Shown piece after piece: positions 1 to 6,782 of a DNA stretch of 19,460 bases. Made by a program: the position numbers and the translations under genes. Below the pieces are notes generated by a model, which saw nothing but the letters and a program-made list of their open reading frames with translations, had not been told where the DNA came from and made no database searches. The number at the start of each line of letters is the position of its first letter. Within the stretch, counting starts at the first letter, position 1. Origin of the DNA: Paracoccaceae bacterium (GTDB lineage Bacteria > Pseudomonadota > Alphaproteobacteria > Rhodobacterales > Rhodobacteraceae); contig JAHRVZ010000393.1 in the NCBI GenBank assembly GCA_019090405.1, forward strand, positions 1-19,460. The letters are read 5' to 3'.

Positions 1-302
1 ACAATAAATTCCAGACCCTGCGGATAAAGCAGCAAAACCCGCCCACCGGTTACACCACGCGCCCTCAGCGCCGCTCCGGCTGCGGTTGCACGATAGTCAA
101 GTTCGCCAAATGTCAGATAAGAAGTCTCATCTTCTCCGTCTTTTAGAAACGTGAACCCCAGACGGTTCGGTTGAGTAGCACCTCGATGGCGTACAATATC
201 AACCAGCGTCGACCACCGGACATTTTGGGTTTCGCCAGAATCTGGCGGCAAAACACTCTGTAAATTGGGTCGGTTCAAAACAAAACGCCCATCAAGAATC
301 AA
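1..302 (-). CDS. Fatty acyl-AMP ligase / AMP-dependent synthetase, N-terminal part (truncated by window edge)
   Basis: The reverse strand is open from an in-frame TAA at 342-344 to base 1 and continues beyond the window. The roughly 100 visible residues read like the start of a fatty acyl-AMP ligase: a short lead, then TLVDIVRHRGATQPNRLGFT, FLKDGEDE, LTFGELDYRA and RVLLLYPQGLEFI. Those blocks are typical of the FAAL branch of the adenylate-forming superfamily, which activates fatty acids as acyl-AMP, usually for transfer to an acyl carrier protein. The catalytic P-loop and C-terminal domain lie outside the window, so activity cannot be judged. No ATG exists in this frame; possible starts are TTG at 311, 302, 278 or 251, none with a convincing ribosome site. 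The 302 limit is therefore a guess. It is divergent from the DUF3300 gene across about 500 bases. Family call fairly sure, start not. Confidence 0.7.
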   Translation of the reverse strand, partial: MILDGRFVLNRPNLQSVLPPDSGETQNVRWSTLVDIVRHRGATQPNRLGFTFLKDGEDETSYLTFGELDYRATAAGAALRARGVTGGRVLLLYPQGLEFI

Positions 303-357
303 AAAATACAAATTAGTATCGGTACAGTAAGACGCCGCAGTTTATTTACGTCAAGTA

Positions 358-378
358 ATTTGAAACCTCATTTCAAAT
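358..378. promoter_or_regulatory. Perfect 8-bp inverted repeat, candidate operator
   Basis: ATTTGAAA (358-365), a 5-base spacer CCTCA, and TTTCAAAT (371-378) form a perfect dyad in AT-rich DNA about 60-100 bases upstream of the possible starts of the leftward acyl-AMP ligase. The 8+5+8 layout fits a site for a dimeric regulator better than a terminator, as no T-tract follows. That it controls the ligase is inference; no regulator for it is visible in the window. Confidence 0.4.
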
Positions 379-729
379 CCCAATCTTTGAATCTCAATCA
401 ATTATTCATGGGCAAAAGAGCGTATGTTCCCATTGAAAAACTTTTCTTATGATGCACAATCGGGACGCCTTTGCGTTCTGCAAAATAGTCGTTTTCTTCA
501 GCTTGACCACCTGAGTATCAGCGTTCAACGGCGGCAGACAGATTGCCCATATTGCATCGGTTCCGGCTTGGAAAAGCACGCCTGAAACCTATTCAATATC
601 CATTCACACGGCCTCGAATTGTTGTGCGTTTCGACGCCCCCAAGGGTCAGGCGCTTTATTCTAAAGCCTTTTCGGGTTCGATTGCACTTCACTCGATAAG
701 GTGTTGTTTCGGCACTTTGGAACATCTAG

Positions 730-779
730 GCTTATCAATAAGCTCTGTTACCTGAGAGCATCAAATCACATCGGATGTG
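730..779 (+). promoter_or_regulatory. Cluster of three dyads in the leader of the DUF3300 gene
   Basis: Three perfect short dyads lie in 50 bases directly upstream of the ribosome site: GCTTAT-CA-ATAAGC at 730-743, GCTCT (742-746) with AGAGC (755-759) around an 8-base loop, and CACATC-G-GATGTG at 767-779. The first and third have central gaps of only 1-2 bases, so they look like protein-binding palindromes rather than RNA hairpins. The second could form a small stem-loop. Function is unknown; position suggests control of the DUF3300-DUF2950 transcript. Confidence 0.35.
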
Positions 780-803
780 CAGAGTTGCAAAGGAAATTGA
801 TTG

Positions 804-2021
804 ATGAAGTATTTGACTATTAAAACTGTAATCTTGTGTTCGGTAATGTTGGCTCCTTCCTGTCTGGTTGCCCAATCCACGACAGATACTGCTGCCAGCG
901 CATCCACCGAAGATACCTCCGGATTGATGACACCCGAAGAACTGCAAACGCTTGTGGGGCCGGTTGCGCTTTATCCTGACACTCTGCTGATACAGGTATT
1001 GGTCGCCGCGACCTATCCGTTGGACGTGGTAAAGGCAGACCGCCTGCTCAAGGACAATACCGATACCGCGCCGAAAGATCTCAAAACTAAGATTGATGCG
1101 CAGGGCTGGGACGATAGCGTTGCCGTTCTTGCCACTGCCTTTCCTGATGTTCTGAGCGAAATGGCGGTTCATATCGACTGGACCGAAGCCCTTGGTGATG
1201 CCATGCTGGCCCAAAGTGACGATGTCATGGCGGCCGCGCAGGTCATGCGCGAAAAGGCCGACGCAGCGGGAACATTGGTCAGCGGCAAAGAACAAACCGT
1301 CGAAGTTACCCAGCAAGACAACGGCGATCAGACCATCATAATCCAACCAACCAATCCCGAGGTTGTGTATGTTCCGCAATATGATTCAAACACGGTTTAC
1401 GTCCAGGACAACAACAACACTGGCGATGCCCTTGCCACTGGCCTGATATTGTTCAGCACTTTTGTGGTCATGGACGCGATATTTGACCACAACGACCCCT
1501 GGAACAATTACTGGGGCTGTCACAATTGCGGCGGCTGGAACGGTCAGCCAATCGTCAACAGACCGACAAACGTTAATATCAACACCGGCAACATCAATAT
1601 CGGCAACAATGTCGGTTGGAAACCTGACAACGGCCGCCAGCAAAAGGCCCGCGAAGATATTTCAAAGCGCAAAGGCCCGGACGGTGCGACAACTATGCCG
1701 ATAGACCGCCCTGATCGCGGCGATGAAATGCGCGCCAGCCTGTCGCAGAAATCAGGTGCCCCCGACATTTCACGGGATAGTTCTCCGCGCGCTGCCGTTG
1801 AAAAATCACGCCCGGCAACCAACCACAATCAAGCCGTTGCCCGCACCGGCGCCTCGCGTGAAACGAGAACCGCACCCCAAAAACCAAAAACGGCAAGAGC
1901 GCCCACGCATAAGCCAAACACAAAAAGCGGTGGTGCCATGAACCACCGCGCATCAGCACCCAAGACCCACTCTGGGGGATCGCGTGGACGCGCGTCCTCG
2001 GGTGGAAGCAGGAGGAAATGA
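804..2021 (+). CDS. DUF3300 domain-containing exported protein
   Basis: A 405-residue protein starting at ATG 804, nine bases after AGGA at 791-794; a TTG at 801 is the alternative. Residues 1 to about 24 form a hydrophobic signal peptide, so the protein is probably periplasmic or surface-attached. The DUF3300 domain follows (about 42-205), with landmarks LMTPEELQTLVGPVALYPD, LIQVLVAATYPLDVV, QGWDDSVAVLATAFPDVL and PEVVYVPQYD. Next come a short hydrophobic stretch (about 207-228), an unusual WGCHNCGGW motif (Cys239 and Cys242) and an asparagine-rich stretch (about 250-270). The last 120 residues are basic, low-complexity and rich in Ser, Arg, Pro and Gly, probably disordered. No enzymatic residues are recognisable and the biochemical role of the family is unknown. 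The stop codon is 4 bases before the start of the DUF2950 gene, so the two are very likely co-transcribed. Confidence 0.9.
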   Translation: MKYLTIKTVILCSVMLAPSCLVAQSTTDTAASASTEDTSGLMTPEELQTLVGPVALYPDTLLIQVLVAATYPLDVVKADRLLKDNTDTAPKDLKTKIDAQGWDDSVAVLATAFPDVLSEMAVHIDWTEALGDAMLAQSDDVMAAAQVMREKADAAGTLVSGKEQTVEVTQQDNGDQTIIIQPTNPEVVYVPQYDSNTVYVQDNNNTGDALATGLILFSTFVVMDAIFDHNDPWNNYWGCHNCGGWNGQPIVNRPTNVNINTGNINIGNNVGWKPDNGRQQKAREDISKRKGPDGATTMPIDRPDRGDEMRASLSQKSGAPDISRDSSPRAAVEKSRPATNHNQAVARTGASRETRTAPQKPKTARAPTHKPNTKSGGAMNHRASAPKTHSGGSRGRASSGGSRRK

Positions 2022-2025
2022 TCCA

Positions 2026-2934
2026 ATGAAACGTACAATCACACCAGCCCTGTCTGGCCTTATTCTGCTGGCCAGCACGCTTTCCGGCTTGGCCGCCGAA
2101 ACACCCGCAAACTATGCGACACCCCAGGATGCGCTTGAGGCTCTGAAATCGGCGTTGGACACCCGTGGTCAGGACGCGGTTCTCGAAGTCTTTGGATCTG
2201 GCGCACAGGACTTGTTGTCGACCGGCAACCCGCAGCTTGATGCAACGAACCGCGAGACTATTCGTGATCTCGTGACACAAGGGTACCGTTTCCAGACGTC
2301 GCAAGACGGAAATGTCGTGTTGTTGTTGGGTAAAGACGGCTGGCCGTTTCCGATCCCGCTGGCAAAGACTGACGCCACCTGGGCCTTTGATCTAGAGGCC
2401 GGGCGGGACGAGGTGTATTTTAGGCGAATTGGCCTGAATGAACTGGAAACCATCGAAATGATGCAGGCCTATGTGGATATTCAGGCGGCGTACCGCCTTG
2501 AGGATCACAATGGGAACGGGGTGATGGAATTCGCAAGTTCGTTACTTTCCTCTGACGGCGCGCGTGACGGGTTGGTCTGGTCGGACAAGAATAGCCCGCT
2601 TGGTGCGCGCATCGCTCTGGCCTCGCTGGACGGGTATCATGACGGTCAACAAGATCAGGAACCGGAACCTTTTGGCGGGTATTACTATCGAATTCTGCAG
2701 AGTCAGGGTGATGCAGCGCCGGGTGGTGCTTTGGACTATGTGATCGGTGGCAACATGATTGCAGGGCATGCGCTGCTGGCGGTACCTTCGGAATATGGAC
2801 AAAGCGGCATCCACAGTTTTCTGGTCTCTGAGAACGGAAATGTTCTTGAGGCCGATCTTGGTAAAGATAGCCTGAACATTGCTTATGACATGACACTGTA
2901 TGATCCGGGCGCTGAATGGAAACCAGTAGAGTAA
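2026..2934 (+). CDS. DUF2950 domain-containing exported protein
   Basis: A 302-residue protein starting at ATG 2026, preceded by AGGAGGAA at 2010-2017 that lies inside the last codons of the DUF3300 gene. An upstream start at 1984 in the same frame would add 14 residues before the signal peptide and is unlikely. Residues 1-23 form a signal peptide with probable cleavage after GLAA, placing the protein in the periplasm. The mature part matches DUF2950: YATPQDALEALKSAL near the N-terminus, a central block with AYRLEDHNGNGVMEFA (about 156-171), then FGGYYYRILQSQG and a C-terminal block with AVPSEYGQSGIHSFLVSENG. No catalytic motif is known for this family. DUF2950 and DUF3300 genes are commonly adjacent in Proteobacteria, so the two proteins probably act together in the envelope; this is inference. 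Confidence 0.9.
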   Translation: MKRTITPALSGLILLASTLSGLAAETPANYATPQDALEALKSALDTRGQDAVLEVFGSGAQDLLSTGNPQLDATNRETIRDLVTQGYRFQTSQDGNVVLLLGKDGWPFPIPLAKTDATWAFDLEAGRDEVYFRRIGLNELETIEMMQAYVDIQAAYRLEDHNGNGVMEFASSLLSSDGARDGLVWSDKNSPLGARIALASLDGYHDGQQDQEPEPFGGYYYRILQSQGDAAPGGALDYVIGGNMIAGHALLAVPSEYGQSGIHSFLVSENGNVLEADLGKDSLNIAYDMTLYDPGAEWKPVE

Positions 2935-3025
2935 TGCCATCCAGCCCTATTTCCTTCTGATGACCAAATATCAGTAAGTCATCACAAACCGGGCCTTAAT
3001 ACCCCGGACACAAGCGTATCCTGTC

Positions 3026-3060
3026 GGGAACTGGTGCATGATTGGCTGGCACCAGTTCCC
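3026..3060. terminator. Strong hairpin between convergent genes, candidate bidirectional terminator
   Basis: GGGAACTGGTGC (3026-3037) and GCACCAGTTCCC (3049-3060) form a perfect 12-bp stem with an 11-base loop. It sits between the rightward DUF2950 gene (ends 2934) and the leftward acyl-CoA dehydrogenase gene (ends 3077). No T-tract follows on either strand, so classic intrinsic termination is not assured. It may instead protect 3' ends or assist factor-dependent termination. Confidence 0.55.
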
Positions 3061-3076
3061 GCGCGTGTTCCGGCGG

Positions 3077-4237
3077 TCAATAGGATTTTGGTAATCCCAG
3101 CGCTTTTTCGGCAATGTGCGAGAGGATCAATTCCTCGCTGACCGGTGCGATGAAATTCATGATGCTTTCGCGGAAATACCGTTCAACATGATACTCTTTG
3201 GCAAATCCGAACCCGCCATGCGTGCGCACTGCTCTGAACGACGCATCATAGGCCGCCCTGCCCGCAAGGATACGCGAGGCATTTGATTCCAACCCACAGG
3301 GAAGGCCAGCGTCATATAATGCCGCCGCCTTATAGGTCATCAGTTCCGCCGCCTGAAGCTGCATCCAGATATCGGCCAGCGGATGCTGGATCGCCTGATT
3401 CATGCCGATCGGACGGTTGAACACCACACGCTCGCGGGCGTAGGCCGCAGCCTTTTCCAGAACGTAGCTGCCAAAACCGATGGCCGCGGCCGCGACAAGG
3501 ATGCGCTCTGCGTTCAGACCGTGCAGCAACACCTTGAACCCTTCGCCTTCGGCACCGATCCGGTCTTCTTCCGGCACTTCCAGACCGTCGATAAACGTCG
3601 CATTTGAATCAACCGCTTTGCGGCCCATTTTGGCAATCTCACGGAATTCAACTTTCGAGCGGTCAATCTCGGTATAGAAAACCGTCATGCCGTCGGTCTT
3701 TTTGGCACAGTCCGCCAATGGCGTCGTCCGCGTCACCAAAAGGATATGATCAGCCGTTTGCCCGGTCGAGGTCCAGACCTTGCGCCCGTTGACGATATAC
3801 CGGTCCCCCTGTTTGCGGGCGAACGTCGAGATATTGGTGGTGTCCAGCCCGGCGTCTGGTTCAGTCACGCCAAAACAGGCACGGTGTTTGCCCTGAATCA
3901 GCGGCGGCAACATCCGGGCCTTTTGCTCGTCCGTGCCAAAACCGACCACCGGTTGCAGACCAAATATATTGATATGAACCGACGAACTGGCCGCCATGCC
4001 CAGTTTTCCGATTTCCTGCATGACCAGCGCCGCTTCGGTGACGCCCAGCCCGGCACCGCCATATTTTTCCTCCATCGAGATGCCATACCATCCGTTGCTT
4101 GCTATTTCAGAGGAAAATTCATCGGGAAATACGCCGTCTTCATCGCGGTCGCGCCAATAGGAATCGTCGAATTTCTCGCATATTTTGGCTACCGCGGCCC
4201 GGATTGCCTGTTGTTCTTCGCTCAGATTAAAGTCCAC
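3077..4237 (-). CDS. Acyl-CoA dehydrogenase family protein
   Basis: A 386-residue flavoprotein of usual family length, starting at GTG 4237 after GAAGGG with suitable spacing. It should oxidise an acyl-CoA to the 2-enoyl-CoA with FAD and pass electrons to ETF in the cytoplasm. The N-terminal helical domain begins MDFNLSEEQQAIR; the FAD/acyl-binding motif CFGVTEPDAGLDTTN lies at 121-135 and VWTSTGQ at 154-160; the C-terminal domain has RTHGGFGFAKEY at 338-349. The loop that carries the catalytic Glu in medium-chain enzymes (Tyr-Glu-Gly-Thr) reads Ala-Pro-Val-Ser here (364-367), while Glu244 in LNAER matches the alternative helix position used by isovaleryl-CoA and long-chain dehydrogenases. 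The gene is last in a leftward operon behind the GntR gene (24-base gap) and a CoA-transferase gene. The substrate is unknown; a branched or unusual acyl-CoA is my inference. Confidence 0.9.
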   Translation of the reverse strand: MDFNLSEEQQAIRAAVAKICEKFDDSYWRDRDEDGVFPDEFSSEIASNGWYGISMEEKYGGAGLGVTEAALVMQEIGKLGMAASSSVHINIFGLQPVVGFGTDEQKARMLPPLIQGKHRACFGVTEPDAGLDTTNISTFARKQGDRYIVNGRKVWTSTGQTADHILLVTRTTPLADCAKKTDGMTVFYTEIDRSKVEFREIAKMGRKAVDSNATFIDGLEVPEEDRIGAEGEGFKVLLHGLNAERILVAAAAIGFGSYVLEKAAAYARERVVFNRPIGMNQAIQHPLADIWMQLQAAELMTYKAAALYDAGLPCGLESNASRILAGRAAYDASFRAVRTHGGFGFAKEYHVERYFRESIMNFIAPVSEELILSHIAEKALGLPKSY

Positions 4238-4261
4238 TTTATTTCCCTTCCAGCTTGGCCA

Positions 4262-5107
4262 TTACTCAGTTTTCTTATCGTCTTTCTTATCGTCGGTTTC
4301 CGGGTCTGGCGTGGGTCGCATTGATGTCCTCCACGTGACCGGGTTCACGGTTCGAATATCGCCGAATTGCCGTTCCGCAAGGAAAAACTCGCTTGGGATC
4401 AGAACCCGGTAGACCATGATTGTTTCCCCCGTTTCATCCAGAACACGGGACAGAATCTGTGCCAGCGGGGACGAAAACGGCAAATCCAGAGCGGCTGCGG
4501 TGTCGAAATCAGCCCGAATAATTGTGATCGTCTGATTGCCGCAAAGCCCCGCGATATTTGTGTGATCGCGGATCAGTTGGGAATAAAGCTGCGTTTGGTC
4601 GCCATCGCTTGGCAGCTGATCATAAAGGTTGCGCGGCAGGCAAATGTCCACCAGCGAATAGGGCTTGTCATTAAAGTAATGACGTTTGCTAATTTGTATG
4701 AACGGTCCGCTTTGCGGCTCCATAGAAATCCCCACATCACGGCAGGCTGAACAGGCTTCACGTTTAAGGATTTCAATTCGAAAACCCGGCTCCAGGCCCA
4801 AAGGGTCATAAGTCGGAATCTGAACCTGCGCCTGGGGTTCAAAGGTCACAAAGGTACCGCGCCCCCGCGCGCTGGAAATCAGCCCTTCTTTCTGAAGGAT
4901 ACCAAACGCCTGTCGAATCGTGGCCCGAGCAACGCCATAATCGGCCTGAAGCTCTGGCAGAGTCGGCAACTGCTCCCCAAGTTCCCAGTGCCCCCGCTTG
5001 ATCTTTTCGCGCAAAATACTGGCCAGTTTCAGATAAAGCGGTATGCCGTCATTTTGGCCCTGATGCATGGTTCCGGACGAACCTCTGCGTTTGGACCCGT
5101 CTTTCAT
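4262..5107 (-). CDS. GntR family transcriptional regulator with UTRA domain (HutC-like)
   Basis: A 281-residue DNA-binding regulator. A winged helix-turn-helix occupies about 21-88, with GIPLYLKLASILREKI, LPTLPELQADYGVARATIRQ and the wing RGRGTFV. A UTRA ligand-binding domain follows (about 110-255, with YFNDKPYSLVDICLP), so it should respond to a small molecule and bind an inverted-repeat operator. The ATG at 5107 overlaps the TGA of the CoA-transferase gene by 4 bases (ATGA), indicating translational coupling; a later start at Met14 is possible because the first 20 residues are polar and outside the domain. The C-terminus ends in an acidic/basic tail with DDKKDDKK, encoded by a 12-bp tandem repeat at 4272-4295. 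Being inside the catabolic operon, it probably controls this operon and the divergent CoA-transferase/TRAP operon; the effector is likely the imported acid or its CoA ester. Confidence 0.9.
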   Translation of the reverse strand: MKDGSKRRGSSGTMHQGQNDGIPLYLKLASILREKIKRGHWELGEQLPTLPELQADYGVARATIRQAFGILQKEGLISSARGRGTFVTFEPQAQVQIPTYDPLGLEPGFRIEILKREACSACRDVGISMEPQSGPFIQISKRHYFNDKPYSLVDICLPRNLYDQLPSDGDQTQLYSQLIRDHTNIAGLCGNQTITIIRADFDTAAALDLPFSSPLAQILSRVLDETGETIMVYRVLIPSEFFLAERQFGDIRTVNPVTWRTSMRPTPDPETDDKKDDKKTE

Positions 5108-6306
5108 GACTTGGGTTCCGCCAGTATTCCGGCCCGTTGCATCGCGGTGATACGTTCCTGAGTGAAGCCAAAGCTGCGCAACACTTCGCCACCATGCTCA
5201 CCCAATTCCGGTGGGTAACGGTCAGGAGCCTGTTTAACCCCTTTTACCGTGAATGGCGCGCGCACCTGACGCATTGGGCCGCGTGTGGGGTGTTCGTAAT
5301 CCTCAAACAGGCCGACAGCCTGCAGGTGCGGATCGTTTTCCAGATCCTCAAGCGTATTCACCGGGGCGCTGGGAATGCCCAGTTCCTCGAACAAAGCATA
5401 CCATTGTTCGGTTGTCCGGTTCGGCAGGATTTCCTTTGAGGCCACTTCATAAAGATCGGCAATTCCGGCAAACATCGACGCGGAATCCTTCATCAGTGGC
5501 CCGTCCAGAATGTCCTGTCGCCCGACAGCGGCAAGAAATTTCTGCCATTGGTCGTATTTATAGACGCCGTGAACGATATAGCCATCGCTTGTTCGGGACG
5601 GATGGCGATAGGGGCTCATCACACGTTTATAGCCAAGATCATCAATTTCCGGTCGATAGGCATGTCCGTTCAGATGTTGGTTCATCACAGCCGCAACCAT
5701 GGTTTCAAACATCGGGTTCTCGATGTAACAACCTTTGCCGGTCTGGGCCTTTCTGTGCAGCCCGGCCAGCATCGCCTGCCCCAATGTGAGGGCGCCGATC
5801 ATATCGGCGATAACCACAGGGGCCAAAGCCGGACGGCCCGCAACCTTGCCGTTGATGTCGGCCAGACCTGACTGCGCCTGAATCAAATCGTCAAACGCCG
5901 GATGGTCGGCATAGGGACCATCCTGACCAAAGCCGATTGCAGCACAATAGACGATTTCGGGATTGACCTTGCACAGCGCATCATACCCAAGCCCCAGACG
6001 TTCAATCGCCGGCACCCGCATGTTGTGCACCACTACATCGGCCTGTCGGATCATGTCTAGCAGCGCGGCGTGTCCCTCGGGGCTTTTCAGGTCCAGGGCA
6101 ATGCTGCGTTTGTTGCGATTCACCGCCATCCACTGCGCGGTCATTCCACTTTCGCGGCCCAGCCCTAGATTGCGGTAAAGATCGCCATCCAGTGACTCGA
6201 CCTTAATCACATCTGCGCCGAAATCGCCCATGAACTGAGTCGCATAAGGGGCAAGAAGAATATGCCCAATCTCAATTATCCGCACATTATCGAGGAATCC
6301 AAACAC
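5104..6306 (-). CDS. CaiB/BaiF family (class III) CoA-transferase
   Basis: A 400-residue family III CoA-transferase that should move CoA between carboxylic acids in the cytoplasm. The GTG at 6306 is chosen as start because AAGGA lies six bases upstream and the following LDNVRIIEIG is the usual family N-terminus; a TTG at 6333 would add nine unconserved residues. Family landmarks are YATQFMGDFGADVIKVE (21-37), NRNKRSIALDLKSPEG (63-78), GFGQDGPYADHPAFDDLIQ (125-143) and IADMIGAL, in which Asp168 aligns with the catalytic Asp that forms the acyl anhydride. The C-terminal part (NDPHLQAVGLF, then HPTRGPMRQVRAPF) is also typical. It is first in the operon with the GntR regulator and acyl-CoA dehydrogenase, and divergent from a paralogue at 6783. 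Acyl donor and acceptor cannot be deduced. Confidence 0.92.
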   Translation of the reverse strand: MFGFLDNVRIIEIGHILLAPYATQFMGDFGADVIKVESLDGDLYRNLGLGRESGMTAQWMAVNRNKRSIALDLKSPEGHAALLDMIRQADVVVHNMRVPAIERLGLGYDALCKVNPEIVYCAAIGFGQDGPYADHPAFDDLIQAQSGLADINGKVAGRPALAPVVIADMIGALTLGQAMLAGLHRKAQTGKGCYIENPMFETMVAAVMNQHLNGHAYRPEIDDLGYKRVMSPYRHPSRTSDGYIVHGVYKYDQWQKFLAAVGRQDILDGPLMKDSASMFAGIADLYEVASKEILPNRTTEQWYALFEELGIPSAPVNTLEDLENDPHLQAVGLFEDYEHPTRGPMRQVRAPFTVKGVKQAPDRYPPELGEHGGEVLRSFGFTQERITAMQRAGILAEPKS

Positions 6307-6368
6307 TATCTGTCCTTTGCTCCAAAGTCGCAATCGAGCCGTAGCACAAGGTCTAATAATTTTAAAGT

Positions 6369-6392
6369 CCGTAATACCAAACTTTTATACGG
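6369..6392. promoter_or_regulatory. Candidate operator between the divergent CoA-transferase genes
   Basis: CCGTA (6369-6373) and TACGG (6388-6392) form a 5-bp dyad enclosing an AT-rich core that includes GTAATAC. It lies in the divergent promoter region, 60-85 bases upstream of the leftward CoA-transferase start and just before a -35-like TTGACA on the + strand. A GntR/HutC-type protein encoded next door would be the natural ligand. Arms are short, so this is only a candidate. Confidence 0.3.
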
Positions 6393-6400
6393 TGAGGCCG

Positions 6401-6430
6401 TTGACACAGCTATTTTTGCCAGCTTATTGT
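6401..6430 (+). promoter_or_regulatory. Candidate sigma-70 promoter for the rightward CoA-transferase/TRAP operon
   Basis: A perfect -35 hexamer TTGACA at 6401-6406 is followed after 18 bases by TATTGT at 6425-6430, a 4/6 match to the -10 consensus. It points toward the CoA-transferase gene at 6783 and would leave a leader of about 345 bases. Its closeness to the dyad at 6369-6392 would allow one regulator to control both directions. Confidence 0.4.
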
Positions 6431-6529
6431 TGCGCCTAAAGGCATCGCTCAGTTAAGGGCGCGCTGGTCTTTTCCGGTGGCCAGCGCTGCGCGGCACATG
6501 TCAGGCCGACACTTGGGGAGCAAAACAGA

Positions 6530-6751
6530 ATGTCTACCGATCTACACAGAATTCTGACATCTTGGAAAATGCACGTGTCATCTGAACTGAATACCCGCAT
6601 TGCGACACCACGACAAAGCGTTTGGCGTCCCCTCATCTTACCAGAGGCGCGGGACGCTATAACGGACCAGATGCTGATTGACACAAGGGTGTCGATGTCC
6701 GCCCTGCCGGACCGCGGCGACACCTTGAACTTAACAAAAGACGCCGCCTGA
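6530..6751 (+). CDS. Small hypothetical protein, doubtful
   Basis: An open frame of 73 codons from ATG 6530, preceded by GGGGAG at 6515-6520 with a 9-base spacer. The product would be a soluble mixed-composition peptide beginning MSTDLHRILTSWKMHV; I recognise no family, signal peptide or membrane segment. It lies between the candidate promoter at 6401 and the CoA-transferase start at 6783, so it would be translated from that transcript if real. The ribosome site is the main support. Codon composition is not strongly biased, and the frame may simply be open by chance in a long leader. Confidence 0.25.
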   Translation: MSTDLHRILTSWKMHVSSELNTRIATPRQSVWRPLILPEARDAITDQMLIDTRVSMSALPDRGDTLNLTKDAA

Positions 6752-6782
6752 TGGACAGAAACAACCAAGCGATGGGGTGCAT

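Larger units (their letters stand above)
303..803. other. Divergent intergenic region between acyl-AMP ligase and DUF3300 gene
   Basis: About 500 bases with no gene I can support. Short open frames on both strands (for example 543-755 on + and 525-725 on -) overlap each other, resemble no known family and lack clear ribosome sites. The region contains the inverted repeat at 358-378 and a cluster of three small dyads at 730-779 just before the DUF3300 gene. Promoters for the two divergent transcripts must lie here, but I could not place a convincing -35/-10 pair. Confidence 0.5.
6307..6782. other. Divergent intergenic region of the CoA-transferase operons
   Basis: A 476-base region between two divergent genes. 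The left third (6340-6440) is AT-rich and holds the candidate operator and the candidate rightward promoter. The right part contains a 73-codon open frame (6530-6751) of uncertain reality, listed separately. No RNA gene or repeat was recognised. Confidence 0.5.

Noticed and set aside
525..755. Overlapping short ORFs on both strands in the left intergenic region
   Set aside because: They overlap each other, lack ribosome sites and family resemblance, and have unusual composition; most likely open by chance.
5104..6306. Carnitine degradation (cai) locus, because CaiB-, CaiA- and CaiC-like genes are all present
   Set aside because: The resemblance is only at superfamily level; no CaiD hydratase, CaiT or CaiE is present and a TRAP importer is used instead.
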